A DNA stretch of 64,000 nucleotides from Photobacterium salinisoli (GTDB lineage Bacteria > Pseudomonadota > Gammaproteobacteria > Enterobacterales > Vibrionaceae): contig NZ_QZMS01000007.1 of the NCBI RefSeq assembly GCF_003614885.1, positions 1,302,001-1,366,000 on the forward strand. Reading direction: 5' to 3'. The translations under genes were made by a program, and so were the position numbers. Positions 35,472 to 45,018 of this stretch are shown here, piece after piece; the first letter of the stretch is position 1, and the number at the start of each line of letters is the position of its first letter. The notes beneath the pieces were generated by a model. That model did no database searches. It saw only the letters and a program-made list of their open reading frames with translations, and had not been told where the DNA came from.

Positions 35472-36689
35472 CTACTGCATAACGGCAGATCCGGCTTCAC
35501 CAGTCTCGTTCTGTGGCTCAGTCAAAGTAGCGTTGGCGGCGGGTGTGCCACTCGACGCCGGTAAAGGCACTGAAGGCAGTGTTTCCTTGTTAACAGACAA
35601 TTCAGACTGCAACAAGCTGATCTGACGCTGCTGGCTCATTACCAATGCATTGAGGTCGCGGATGTACTTGTCTTTATCCTTTAGCACTTCATCTGCCGGC
35701 GGCCTGCTGACCCTTGCCTCCCTGGCATTGATTGCACCATCAATGATTAATCTGGCCTGCTCCTGAATAGGCTGATCACGCAAGTCTTCTTCTTTTAAAG
35801 CCTTGGAAATTCTCAGCAGCTTATTTTCGAAATCCAGAATATAAGACTCGTAATCATCTTTGCTTAAATCACGTAAGCGCTGAACTTCCAACGAAATATG
35901 CTGCGCGTGAGCCAGCTCGAACTGTACCGCACTCGCCGCCTGCTGAATGGCATCAAAGTCGCGCGGGGTACGTTCGATTAATGCCTTGCCAGCTTCGATA
36001 CGCTGCTCAATTTGCGCATAGCTGTTTGGCGCATAATCATTAACATCCTGGCGGCGCAGTTCAATCATCATGGCTTCCAGCGGCGCAATGTAGATTTTCT
36101 TGATTGTCTTAACTTCCAAGCTGTGGCTGCGCAAGAGAAATTCATCCTGCTCCTCTCTCGCATCACTCAGCTCATCATCTTCTACCAAGGTAAACAAGCT
36201 GGCATACAGGCGATGCAAGCGTGTGTACTCACTCCGGTAATACTGCTTGGCATCCAGAGAGTCAAGATACTGCATCTGAGTGATGGCAGGTGACAGAACA
36301 TCATCAGCAACTTTCTGTAACTGCTTCAATTGATTAAAAGAAACTTCAACCTGATTCAGTTCTAACTGTATCTGCTGTAAATACGTGGTAGAAGAAAACA
36401 AAGAGTAACTTTTATAAGCCGTCGACGGTGTTGCAGTGATCTCTTGATAAATTTTTTCTGCATTTTCCCAGCTGGTTATCATGAGTTGATAAACATCCGG
36501 TGAATAAATGGCCAGTTCGCTGGTATGTTGCATTGACTGCTGCCAGTGCCGGTAAGCAGATAATACCCGCTGAAATTCGCCCTGTTCAGAGATAGCAGTA
36601 TCCGACTCACTCATTTCAGGTGTGCTTGAGCAAGCACCCAATAACACGACAAAAAATACCATCAGGGCTGAAAGGCCCGTTCTTTTCAT
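35472..36689 (-). CDS. Coiled-coil lipoprotein of unknown function
   Basis: The 405-residue product has a lipobox (LLGAC, about 16-20). The mature chain is almost entirely helical and charged, with long heptad-like stretches (about 95-145, 205-310 and 340-365), and a Pro/Ala/Ser-rich tail (about 370-405). I do not recognise a named family; similar vibrio proteins are often labelled as DNA-repair ATPase-like because of the coiled coil, which is unlikely for a lipoprotein. It is a single gene with its own terminator. A structural or scaffold role in the envelope is only a guess. Confidence 0.75.
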   Translation of the reverse strand: MKRTGLSALMVFFVVLLGACSSTPEMSESDTAISEQGEFQRVLSAYRHWQQSMQHTSELAIYSPDVYQLMITSWENAEKIYQEITATPSTAYKSYSLFSSTTYLQQIQLELNQVEVSFNQLKQLQKVADDVLSPAITQMQYLDSLDAKQYYRSEYTRLHRLYASLFTLVEDDELSDAREEQDEFLLRSHSLEVKTIKKIYIAPLEAMMIELRRQDVNDYAPNSYAQIEQRIEAGKALIERTPRDFDAIQQAASAVQFELAHAQHISLEVQRLRDLSKDDYESYILDFENKLLRISKALKEEDLRDQPIQEQARLIIDGAINAREARVSRPPADEVLKDKDKYIRDLNALVMSQQRQISLLQSELSVNKETLPSVPLPASSGTPAANATLTEPQNETGEAGSAVMQ

Positions 36690-36917
36690 AAAAAATTCCG
36701 TAATAATTTGATTTTAAAGCCAATCCACTCAAAGTTATGGAAAGCTATGTCTGTAAAGCGGCAGAAGTCGTACCAGTATGAAATAACAATCTTTTCCAGC
36801 ATCAGCATACTAAGCGCTCGGTTGATCACTTTCTTCTTAAATTACAAGCAGAAAGTGACCAATTATACAAATCGGTAAGACAAAAATGAGTGAATACTCA
36901 AATAGTTTAACTGATGC

Positions 36918-37643
36918 CTACTTCGTACTAAAGCCTTTACTGACAAGGAAATCCTTCATGAAGGGCCGGGCTTCTTTGGTTAACGTCGCGGTAATCTGTT
37001 CTGACCAGCTCATGTCTTTATTGCCGCCAGTTCGCGAATGGTAATATTGGCGCACTTTTTCATCGTATTGTGCCAACTGCTGACGATCCAGATCCTGCTG
37101 ATAGCTGTTTTGGTGAATCACCAACGGCTGCGGCAGACGCGGCTTAGGTTCAGGATTTTGATCCGGATAGCCCAGGCATAAGCCAAAAACAGGCATGACA
37201 TGCTTAGGCATATCAAGCAATGCAGCCACCTCTGCCGGATTATTTCTAATCCCGCCGATATAGACCCCACCCAAACCCAAAGATTCAGCCGCTAACAAAC
37301 AATTTTGTGCCATAAGCGCGGCATCGACGGCCCCAATCAGCGTCTGCTCAGTAAAACCAAGCTGTGCTTCAGGATGAATTTGCACATGGCGATGGAAATC
37401 AATACAGAACACCAAAAACTCGGCGGCAGAAGCCACATAAGGTTGATCACCGGCCAGATGGGCCATCTGAGTACGTTTGTCTGTATCAGTCACCCGTATC
37501 ACGCTCACGCATTGGATAAAGCTGGAAGACGACGCCGCAATTGCACAATCAAACAAGGTCGAGAGGACATCAGCCTGAATAGGTTCCGAGGTAAAACGTC
37601 GTATAGAACGGTGTGCCAGTATCGTATCAATTGTCTGATTCAT
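36918..37643 (-). CDS. nfsA: Oxygen-insensitive NADPH nitroreductase NfsA
   Basis: NfsA is a dimeric FMN enzyme that reduces nitroaromatics, quinones and related compounds with NADPH. The 241-residue product shows HRSIRRFTSEPI (about 11-22), ASSSSFIQCVSVIRVTD, AESLGLGGVYIGGIRNNPAEV and GLCLGYPDQNPEPKPRLP, all typical of the family. I chose the ATG at 37643 (MNQTIDTI), with AGGA upstream. The frame extends to 37718 with 25 untypical residues, including another ATG at 37655. Confidence 0.93.
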   Translation of the reverse strand: MNQTIDTILAHRSIRRFTSEPIQADVLSTLFDCAIAASSSSFIQCVSVIRVTDTDKRTQMAHLAGDQPYVASAAEFLVFCIDFHRHVQIHPEAQLGFTEQTLIGAVDAALMAQNCLLAAESLGLGGVYIGGIRNNPAEVAALLDMPKHVMPVFGLCLGYPDQNPEPKPRLPQPLVIHQNSYQQDLDRQQLAQYDEKVRQYYHSRTGGNKDMSWSEQITATLTKEARPFMKDFLVSKGFSTK

Positions 37644-37928
37644 TATTCGCTTCATCCTGTTGTTGAGCTTGAAAACACCATTCTTCGCTTGCCAATAACA
37701 AAGATTATCTGGGTGCAATTATGCACTCTATCATAAACAACCAGATGATCCAGATTGCACAATATGGTTGGCCGAACAGCGTGCAAAATGGATTAATTCA
37801 TTGATAAATAATGTTTCGCTTTCATCAAAGTGACTTTTGAACAACATTTTTTTGTCATATTCACCTTCTATCCTGCAGCCCATCAAAACAGCAATGAAGC
37901 ACTTGATACCTACTTAGGGGAAAAAGAA

Positions 37929-38909
37929 ATGAAAAAAACTGTTTTAGCATCGGCATTGATTACTGCTTTTGTTTCTGGCTCGGCTGCTGCTGCAAACGTT
38001 TATGACAAGGATGGGGCAACCGTTGATTTGTATGGCCGCGCAGTAGGTATGTACTACAGCTCGGACGACAACAGCGAAAAAGGCGATCAAAGCTACTTCC
38101 GCTTTGGTGCCAAAGCAAAGTCTGAGATTAACAGCAACCTTTACGGTCTCGGCGTATATGAAACCGAAGTGAACGCCTCTGCCAAAGACGAAGGTCTTGA
38201 AACACGTAAAGCCTATGCAGGTCTGGGCGGTAACTTCGGTGAAGCCACCTACGGTCGTCAGGAAGGTTCATTTACTCTGATTTCTGATTACACCGATACC
38301 CTGGAAGAATTCGGTGCAGATGCAAGTGGTACAGGTACCGACCGTTTCGGCACCGGTAAAACCAGCTCAGTGCTGAAATATGCTGGCGAATTCAGCGGCC
38401 TGACTGTTGAAGCAAGCTACCAGCTGGACAACAACGCCGTTGAGCAGGTAGATGGCGACACATCAACCTCTTACGGTGTTGCCGCCTCTTACGCCCTGCC
38501 GGTCGGCGTGAAGTTTGGTGCCGGTTATAACTCAGGTGAAGGTCTGGATGGCACTGATGATGCAGAAGTCACAGCACTGTCTGTTGCGTACGATGCCAAC
38601 AACATTTATGCCGCTTTGCTGTACAGCATGGGTGAAAACTGGAAAGACAAATCAGGTGCAGAAACCGGTACGGATTATGACGGTTACGAAGCCGTAGTGG
38701 GCTATAACTTTGGTAATGGCTTCTCTGCTCAGGCTGTCTACAACTATCTGGAAGCCGATACAGGTACCACGTCAGATGTTGAAGACTATTTTGTTCTTGG
38801 CGCCTACTACAAGTTCAACAAAAACCTGCGTACCTACGCAGAGTACAAAGCCGATCAAATCGACGGCAACGAAGACGTTCTGGCGATCGCTATCCGCTAC
38901 GACTTCTAA
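37929..38909 (+). CDS. Outer-membrane porin, OmpU/OmpC-like
   Basis: The 326-residue general porin has a signal peptide (about 1-22, ending SGSAAAA) and starts the mature chain with NVYDKDGATVDLYGRAVG. It ends in phenylalanine (IAIRYDF), the BamA recognition feature. A 16-strand barrel trimer is expected. The ATG at 37929 is the start of a good signal peptide; the frame extends to 37830. The mature protein is acidic, as is common in marine vibrios. The two sigma-E-type sRNAs at 48.2-48.6 kb are of a kind that repress such porins in relatives. Confidence 0.93.
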   Translation: MKKTVLASALITAFVSGSAAAANVYDKDGATVDLYGRAVGMYYSSDDNSEKGDQSYFRFGAKAKSEINSNLYGLGVYETEVNASAKDEGLETRKAYAGLGGNFGEATYGRQEGSFTLISDYTDTLEEFGADASGTGTDRFGTGKTSSVLKYAGEFSGLTVEASYQLDNNAVEQVDGDTSTSYGVAASYALPVGVKFGAGYNSGEGLDGTDDAEVTALSVAYDANNIYAALLYSMGENWKDKSGAETGTDYDGYEAVVGYNFGNGFSAQAVYNYLEADTGTTSDVEDYFVLGAYYKFNKNLRTYAEYKADQIDGNEDVLAIAIRYDF

Positions 38910-38930
38910 ATTCTTACTCCACTGCCAACC

Positions 38931-38960
38931 AAAGCCAGGCCTGTCCAGCCTGGCTTTTTT
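38931..38960 (+). terminator. Terminator after the porin gene
   Basis: AAGCCAGGC (38932-38940) pairs with GCCTGGCTT (38948-38956) around a 7-base loop and is followed by a T run. Confidence 0.88.
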
Positions 38961-39108
38961 GATTGCAGTCACCTCAGACATAACAGGTTTGCCGCTGATG
39001 TAAATAGCGCTAACCATCGAAATTTTCTATTGATGCTACTGATAATTCCGACTTTCACCGCCGACAGACTCACGTTATAGTAGCCCCACAAGACAAAGGA
39101 GAAGCTCT

Positions 39109-39372
39109 ATGTTCGTAGTAATTTTTGGTCGCCCTGGCTGCCCTTTCTGTGTTCGTGCAAAAGACTTGGCTGACAAGCTGAAAGAAGAACGTGATGATTT
39201 CAACTATCGTTACGTAGATATTCACGCAGAAGGCATTTCCAAGGCGGATCTGGAAAAAACCGTGGGCAAGCCCGTTGAAACGGTTCCACAAATCTTCGTT
39301 GATCAACAGCATATCGGTGGCTGCACAGACTTCGAAGCGTACGCAAAAGACAACCTAGGACTGTTTCAATAA
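39109..39372 (+). CDS. grxA: Glutaredoxin 1
   Basis: The 87-residue thiol-disulfide oxidoreductase uses glutathione to reduce ribonucleotide reductase and other targets. The active site CPFC is at residues 11-14 (E. coli has CPYC). The sequence VPQIFVDQQHIGG with DFEAYAKDNLGL is close to E. coli GrxA. ybjL lies downstream on the same strand; the two genes are also near each other in E. coli. A ribosome site AAGGAG lies before the ATG. Confidence 0.95.
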   Translation: MFVVIFGRPGCPFCVRAKDLADKLKEERDDFNYRYVDIHAEGISKADLEKTVGKPVETVPQIFVDQQHIGGCTDFEAYAKDNLGLFQ

Positions 39373-39405
39373 TCACAGTTCAATTGCGTAAATGTGACTC
39401 GTTGA

Positions 39406-39434
39406 CAAAAAGGCTGTTTAATCAGCCTTTTTTT
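39406..39434 (+). terminator. Terminator after grxA
   Basis: AAAAAGGCTG pairs with CAGCCTTTTT around a TTTAAT loop, with extra Ts after. Confidence 0.87.
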
Positions 39435-39534
39435 GTGTCGCGCGCCACGAATATCGGTATCACATAGAAGTAGATTAAGATAAAATTCCGCCCCATACCT
39501 TTAGTATATTGCGCTGACTTCGGAAAAATTTGTT

Positions 39535-41217
39535 GTGAACATCGACGTTGCTGACCTGCTTCGCCAGAATGATATTCTGCTCCTCTTTGTAGTTCTTGCT
39601 GTGGGTCTTACGGTCGGAAAACTTCGTATCGCCAAGTTGCAGATTGGTAATTCCATTGGCGTACTCCTGACTGCACTGCTCTTCGGTAACGCCGGTTTTA
39701 CCTTTGATGCTGAAGCCCTCAATATTGGTTTCATGCTTTTCATTTTCTGTGTGGGTATTCAGGCCGGGCCTAACTTCTTCGGTATATTTTTCCGGGACGG
39801 TAAGCATTATTTGCTGCTGGCTTTAGTGGTGCTGTTATCGGCCATCACTATCACACTGACCATGTCGCATTATCTGAATCTTGACCTCGGTCTGGCAACT
39901 GGCCTCATGGCTGGCTCCCTTACCGCTACCCCGGTTCTGGTCGGTGCCAAAGACGCCTTGAGTGGCGGCTTATCAAACCTCTCTGACCCCATGATAGTTC
40001 AGGATCTGATTGACAGCCTGAGTGTGGGATATGCCATGTCTTACCTTATCGGTCTGATCAGTCTGATACTGCTGGCCAAGCTGATGCCTAAACTGCAAAA
40101 ACAAGATCTGGCGGAATCTTCTCAGCAAATTGCGAAAGAGCGTGGCATAGGGAGTGTCTCGCAACGAAAAGTCTACTTACCTATCATCCGGGCTTACCGT
40201 GTCGGACCGGAACTGATTGACTGGATCGATGGCCGCAACTTGCGTGAACTGGGTATCTATCGCCAGACAGGCTGTTACATTGAGCGCATTCGGCGCCATG
40301 GTATTCTTGCCAACCCGGATGGTGACGCCATCCTGCAGGAAGGCGATGAAATTGCCTTAGTGGGTTATCCCGACAGCCACGCACGTCTTGATCCCAGCTT
40401 TCGCAACGGAAAAGAGGTCTTTGACCGTGATTTACTCGATCTGCGCATTGTAGAAGAAGAGATCGTGGTCAAGAACGACAACATTGCCGGTAAGCGCTTA
40501 TCAGAGCTGAATCTGGCGGAGTATGGCTGCTTCCTCAACCGTGTGGTACGTGCGCAAATTGAAATGCCGATGGACCACAGTACCCTGCTCAATAAAGGTG
40601 ACATACTTCAGGTCAGCGGTGAGAAAAGCCGGGTTCTGGGACTGGCTGAGCGCATTGGTTTTATCTCTATCCATAGCCAGATTGCTGATCTCCTCGCCTT
40701 TTGCTGCTTCTTTATTATGGGGCTGCTTTTCGGCTCCATTACCATGACCTTCGGTCAGATTACCTTTGGCCTGGGTAATGCGGCTGGTCTGTTGCTTGCC
40801 GGGATCTCCCTGGGTTTCCTGCGCGCCAATCACCCGACGTTCGGCTATGTCCCCCAGGGGGCACTGAATATGGCGAAGGATCTCGGTTTAATGGTGTTTA
40901 TGGTAGGTATTGGCCTGAGTGCCGGTTCTAACCTGTTTGAATCTATTACGCAAATTGGTCCGAGTGTTTTTTTAGTCAGCATGATGGTGAGCGTGATTCC
41001 CGTGATGCTGGCCTACCTTTTCGGCGCGTACGTACTGGATATGAACCGCGCACTGCTGTTTGGTGCCATTATCGGCGCCCGTACCTGTGCCCCGGCAATG
41101 GATATGATTAATGAGCATGCCCGCAGTACTATTCCAGCTCTGGGCTATGCAGGCACTTACGCCATCGCTAACGTTCTGCTCACAATAGCAGGTACGCTCA
41201 TTATTATTCTCAGCTAA
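39535..41217 (+). CDS. ybjL: Putative transporter YbjL (AspT/YbjL-type, two TrkA-C domains)
   Basis: A 560-residue inner-membrane protein, matching E. coli YbjL (561). Two sets of five or six membrane helices flank two cytoplasmic TrkA-C domains (about 200-290 and 295-375). The duplicated repeats carry glycine-rich signatures ([19 protein letters not shown] and [20 protein letters not shown]). The family includes the aspartate:alanine exchanger AspT; the substrate of YbjL is unknown. The start is a GTG at 39535. The ribosome site is weak (CGGAAAAA). Confidence 0.88.
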   Translation: MNIDVADLLRQNDILLLFVVLAVGLTVGKLRIAKLQIGNSIGVLLTALLFGNAGFTFDAEALNIGFMLFIFCVGIQAGPNFFGIFFRDGKHYLLLALVVLLSAITITLTMSHYLNLDLGLATGLMAGSLTATPVLVGAKDALSGGLSNLSDPMIVQDLIDSLSVGYAMSYLIGLISLILLAKLMPKLQKQDLAESSQQIAKERGIGSVSQRKVYLPIIRAYRVGPELIDWIDGRNLRELGIYRQTGCYIERIRRHGILANPDGDAILQEGDEIALVGYPDSHARLDPSFRNGKEVFDRDLLDLRIVEEEIVVKNDNIAGKRLSELNLAEYGCFLNRVVRAQIEMPMDHSTLLNKGDILQVSGEKSRVLGLAERIGFISIHSQIADLLAFCCFFIMGLLFGSITMTFGQITFGLGNAAGLLLAGISLGFLRANHPTFGYVPQGALNMAKDLGLMVFMVGIGLSAGSNLFESITQIGPSVFLVSMMVSVIPVMLAYLFGAYVLDMNRALLFGAIIGARTCAPAMDMINEHARSTIPALGYAGTYAIANVLLTIAGTLIIILS

Positions 41218-41391
41218 AAACACCCCCATACGGCTGACACTGACATTTGGCAGAGTCAGCCGTTATTCAGATGATAGATGGTATAATCTCTCACAATTAA
41301 CCGGTGAAAATTGTACCCGCCAGACCCCTTTGCTATAAAGCGTGCTTTCTGGTATTTGCAACACTATTCCACAGCTTCAGGTAACTTTATT

Positions 41392-42069
41392 ATGATGCGC
41401 ATCCTGATAGTCGAAGACGATCCGATTCTGTGCCACCATCTGAAAACTCAGCTCAGTGAACTGGGCAATCAAGTTCAGTGTGCTAATACGGCCGAAGAAG
41501 GCCTGTTTTATGCTGATAACTACCCCAATGATGTCGCTATCGTCGATATCGGTCTTCCCGACCGTGACGGTATCAGTCTGATTCGTGAAATCCGTGATAA
41601 AGGCTTACGACTGCCTATTCTGATTCTGACAGCACGCTCTAACTGGCAGGATAAAGTAACAGGATTGGAAGCTGGTGCAGATGATTATCTGGTTAAACCC
41701 TTTCAGAGAGAAGAGTTGGTCGCCCGGCTAAGTGCGCTGGTTCGCCGCAGTGCAGGATTTATCAAGCCAGAGATGACCGCCGGAGAAATCCGTGTCGATC
41801 TGCTGGCAAAACAGGTTTTCGTCAGTGAAAGCCTGCTCGACCTCACCGCTTTTGAGTACGAGCTGCTGGAATACCTGATGCGCCACAGCCGCCAGGTGGT
41901 TTCAAAGCAGCGACTGCTGGACGTGTTGTATGAAGATCAGGAAGGTGATCCTAATACCATTGAAGTCATGATCAGCCGCCTGCGTAAAAAAATCAGCCAG
42001 ACTGGCCAGGACAACCCTATTTCGACTATTCGCGGTCAGGGATACATCTTTGAGCTTTCCGCGCAATGA
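41392..42069 (+). CDS. PhoP-like OmpR-family response regulator
   Basis: A 225-residue regulator. The receiver domain has the acidic pair ED (VEDD, near the N-terminus), the phospho-accepting Asp in VAIVDIGLPD (about residue 52) and Lys in LVKPF (about 103). The winged-helix domain ends IRGQGYIFEL. Wording such as SWQDKV-like NWQDKVTGLEAGADDYLVKPF and LTAFEYELLEYL is close to PhoP of enterics and to CarR/VprA of V. cholerae. It would control envelope and lipid A genes, by analogy. Adjacent ATGs at 41392 and 41395 are both possible. The stop overlaps the kinase start by four bases (ATGA). Confidence 0.87.
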   Translation: MMRILIVEDDPILCHHLKTQLSELGNQVQCANTAEEGLFYADNYPNDVAIVDIGLPDRDGISLIREIRDKGLRLPILILTARSNWQDKVTGLEAGADDYLVKPFQREELVARLSALVRRSAGFIKPEMTAGEIRVDLLAKQVFVSESLLDLTAFEYELLEYLMRHSRQVVSKQRLLDVLYEDQEGDPNTIEVMISRLRKKISQTGQDNPISTIRGQGYIFELSAQ

Positions 42070-43418
42070 ATCTGGCTATTCTCCCGCGTTTGCGCCATCG
42101 GGTAATGATCACATCCATTGCGATCATTGCCCTGATTACGTCGGCTTTGGCCTGGGTGATCAATGAGCTCTACAGCCAGAGTTACATGGCGGCCTATTCA
42201 ACCGATCTTGTTGCACAAATGCCGTTAGTCGTTGCTCAGCTGAACCGGGCAGGATTAATCAAAGACGTTGATAAGTGGATTGACTCTCTGGATCCTTCCG
42301 CAACGGATTACATGTCGGTACTTTGTGATCGCAATGATAATACGATCTGGTTGTCCGATGAGGCAAAAGCTGCGGGACTGATCAGTATTTGCAGCAGCCT
42401 GCCGGATGCCATGCAAACCCCCACCCTGGTTAAGGCTGATAATACTAAAAGCTATATCGCTTACGATATCAGCCGTGACCGCGAGAATGGCAATGCTTAC
42501 CAACTGGTTGTTCTGCGCTCAGGTACGGCCTATGAACAGTCTCTGAGCCGGCTTCACAACCGGACCGCCCTCTATCTCGGCTTGTTTGTCCTGATCGCCG
42601 TTGCCTTTCTCATCGCTGCCTTTCACTGGAGCTTCCAGCCGTTACGTAAACTGGCCACTCAGCTCAATCAGGTAACCGATGCAAAGCGCGAACAGCTGGA
42701 CAGTGATTATCCTACCGAGTTGCAGGACGTGACACAGTCACTTAATCGTCTGATCCGGATCAGTAACGACAAGACTGCCCGCTATCGTCACGCGATGGAC
42801 GATCTGGCGCATAGCCTGAAAACCCGTCTGGCTGCCGCCAATGCCTTGCTGGATGATCATTCCCTGCCCCGCTGCGATCTCAATCACCGCATGCTGGAAC
42901 AAATCAGTCAGATGGACGATCTGGTTCAGTACCAGTTAAAACGCGCTTTGATGGGACAGCAAGGTCTGCAGAAAGATAAAACCCTGCTCAACCCTGTCGT
43001 GGAAAGCTTTGAGCGGATGCTGAAGAAGATTTACAGCACCAAACAGGTCACACTGAAGCGCCAGTACAGTACGGGCTTATGTCTCCCGCTAAACCGTACC
43101 GATTTGATGGAACTGCTGGGAAATCTGCTGGAAAACGCGTTCAGGTTCTGCATCAGTGAAATTCGGCTCAGTGCCGCTAAACAACAGGGAAAATTGATTA
43201 TCCGCATTGAGGACGACGGTCCCGGTGTCAGCGATGATATGCGAGAGGCCATTTTCCAGCGGGGGATCCGGGCTGATCAGCGCAATCCGGGACAAGGGAT
43301 TGGCCTGTCAGTCTGTCACGATATCGTCAGCTGCTACGGCGGCCGTATTTACGTGGAAAAAGCCAGCATTGAAGGTGCAGCCTTTGTTATTGAGCTGCCG
43401 GATGACAAGAACAGTTAA
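42066..43418 (+). CDS. PhoQ-like sensor histidine kinase
   Basis: A 450-residue membrane kinase. Helix 1 is at about 14-32, the periplasmic sensor at 33-166, helix 2 at 167-187, then a HAMP-like linker, DHp helix and ATPase domain. The phospho-accepting His249 is in the H-box MDDLAHSLKTRL; enterobacterial PhoQ has HSLKTP, and here the proline is Arg254. The N box (NLLENAF), G1 (DDGPGV) and G2 (GQGIGLSV) are intact. The sensor lacks the acidic cluster by which PhoQ binds magnesium and has two cysteines (Cys87, Cys109). Its signal may therefore differ. Confidence 0.85.
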   Translation: MNLAILPRLRHRVMITSIAIIALITSALAWVINELYSQSYMAAYSTDLVAQMPLVVAQLNRAGLIKDVDKWIDSLDPSATDYMSVLCDRNDNTIWLSDEAKAAGLISICSSLPDAMQTPTLVKADNTKSYIAYDISRDRENGNAYQLVVLRSGTAYEQSLSRLHNRTALYLGLFVLIAVAFLIAAFHWSFQPLRKLATQLNQVTDAKREQLDSDYPTELQDVTQSLNRLIRISNDKTARYRHAMDDLAHSLKTRLAAANALLDDHSLPRCDLNHRMLEQISQMDDLVQYQLKRALMGQQGLQKDKTLLNPVVESFERMLKKIYSTKQVTLKRQYSTGLCLPLNRTDLMELLGNLLENAFRFCISEIRLSAAKQQGKLIIRIEDDGPGVSDDMREAIFQRGIRADQRNPGQGIGLSVCHDIVSCYGGRIYVEKASIEGAAFVIELPDDKNS

Positions 43419-43481
43419 CGCGCATTAGAACTTCCTGCGCCGCTTATTCACTGCTCATACTGCCGCGAAAAAGCCAGCCAT

Positions 43482-43511
43482 AAAAAAACCGCCTTCATGG
43501 GCGGTTTTTTT
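43482..43511. terminator. Bidirectional terminator between the kinase gene and fabV
   Basis: CCGCC (43489-43493) pairs with GGCGG (43500-43504), with seven As before and seven Ts after. It serves both convergent genes. Confidence 0.9.
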
Positions 43512-43526
43512 ATCACAGCAAAAGGA

Positions 43527-44729
43527 TCAGACATCCTGAACGTCAAATTCGACCACAGGGTTAACATCTGCCTCATAGTCCACACCATTCAGCCCAAAGC
43601 CAAACAGTTTCATGAACTCGTCTTTATACATCTGATAATCTGTCACCTCGAACAGATTATCATTTGTTACCTGTGGCCAGAGCGTTGTGCAATGCTCCTG
43701 GATATCGTCACGCAGCTCCCAGTCATCCAGACGCAGGCGATTGTCGCTGTCAAGCTCAGTGGCTGAACCATCGGCTTTATACAGGCGCTGAGAGAACATA
43801 CGGAAGATTTGCTCCATACAACCCTCGTGGACACCTTCTTCGCGCATTTTCTTGAAGACCATTGCAATATACAGCGGCATCACAGGAATCGCTGCACTGG
43901 CCTGAGTCACCACACTCTTCAGCACAGCCACATTTGCTGTCCCTTGGATCGGAGCCAGTTTATTGCTCAGCTCGCTGGCAGCGCGGTCCAGGTCCATTTT
44001 CGCTTTACCCAGTGCACCATGCCAGTAGATTGGCCAGGTAATTTCGGTACCAATGTAGCTGTATGCCACCGTCTTACAGCCTTCCGCCAGCACGCCGGCA
44101 TCGGCCAGAGCATTGATCCACAGTTCCCAGTCCTGGCCACCCATGACTTTGACTGTATCTTCAATTTCCTGCTCGCTGGCAGGCTCAATGCTCGCTTCAA
44201 TCAGGACATCTTTGTTGGTATCAACCGCTGTCGCTGTGTAGGTCTCGCCCATAGGCTTGAGGCTGGAGCGAATCAGTTCGCCTGAATCCGGCATTTTACG
44301 CACTGGGGAGGCCAGTGAGTAAACCACCATATCAATCTGACCCAGATCTTCTTTGATCAGCTCAATCACTTTCTGCTTCATTTCATGCGAGAAAGCATCA
44401 CCGTTAAGGCTCTTGGAGTACAGACCTTCTGCTTTAGCGAATTTGTCAAACGCCGCAGAGTTATACCAGCCCGCTGAACCCGGCTTTTTCTCTGTACCTT
44501 GCTTTTCCAGGAACACGCCGATAGTCGCAGCGCCGGAGCCAAATGCTGCCGCGATACGAGAAGCCAGACCGTAGCCAGTGGAAGAGCCAACCACCAATAC
44601 ACGCTTAGGGCCATTTTCCAGTTTTGGCTGAGACTTGGTGTATTCGATTTGCTCTTTGACGTTTGCTTCACAACCCACAGGGTGAGTTGTTGTACAAATG
44701 AATCCACGAATTTTTGGTTTGATGATCAT
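43527..44729 (-). CDS. fabV: Enoyl-ACP reductase FabV
   Basis: FabV performs the last reduction of fatty-acid elongation with NADH and is naturally resistant to triclosan. The 400 residues fit exactly. Seen are the N-terminus [20 protein letters not shown], the cofactor site [19 protein letters not shown] (about 47-65) and the Tyr-x8-Lys active site in [10 protein letters not shown] (about 235-244). The Trp-rich loop before it is typical. It is the downstream neighbour of fadE and psrA, so synthesis and breakdown genes of fatty acids sit together. Confidence 0.97.
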   Translation of the reverse strand: MIIKPKIRGFICTTTHPVGCEANVKEQIEYTKSQPKLENGPKRVLVVGSSTGYGLASRIAAAFGSGAATIGVFLEKQGTEKKPGSAGWYNSAAFDKFAKAEGLYSKSLNGDAFSHEMKQKVIELIKEDLGQIDMVVYSLASPVRKMPDSGELIRSSLKPMGETYTATAVDTNKDVLIEASIEPASEQEIEDTVKVMGGQDWELWINALADAGVLAEGCKTVAYSYIGTEITWPIYWHGALGKAKMDLDRAASELSNKLAPIQGTANVAVLKSVVTQASAAIPVMPLYIAMVFKKMREEGVHEGCMEQIFRMFSQRLYKADGSATELDSDNRLRLDDWELRDDIQEHCTTLWPQVTNDNLFEVTDYQMYKDEFMKLFGFGLNGVDYEADVNPVVEFDVQDV

Positions 44730-44945
44730 TTCGTTTTCTTCCTTTGTTCTGTTGCCCGTAGGATAAAAGGTTAGTCACTAATTCGCATCAGTTTTATGTT
44801 CGAAATCGCTAAAATCGACCAGTGGTTGGAGGTGTTAAGGCAGATTCTTTGATATTGAGCCATGAGTTGCTGAAGAAAACAGCAGCCAATGGCAGCAAGG
44901 ATTAAGGCTTAAAACCTGAACCACGACAGGATAACCGGGCCGATG

Positions 44946-44973
44946 AAAAAAATGCCGCGCAAATGCGCGGCAT
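44946..44973 (-). terminator. Terminator after fadE
   Basis: ATGCCGCGC (44952-44960) and GCGCGGCAT (44965-44973) form a 9-bp stem with an AAAT loop. The minus-strand T run corresponds to As at 44946-44951. Confidence 0.88.
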
Positions 44974-45018
44974 ATTCGACCACCAGGTTTATTCTTCATT
45001 AAGCAATATCATTGCTTA

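Noticed and set aside
37890-37931. Pairing of the RybB-like seed with the porin leader
   Set aside because: Only a low-complexity run of about seven bases (GAAAAAG) can pair, which is not specific enough to claim a target.
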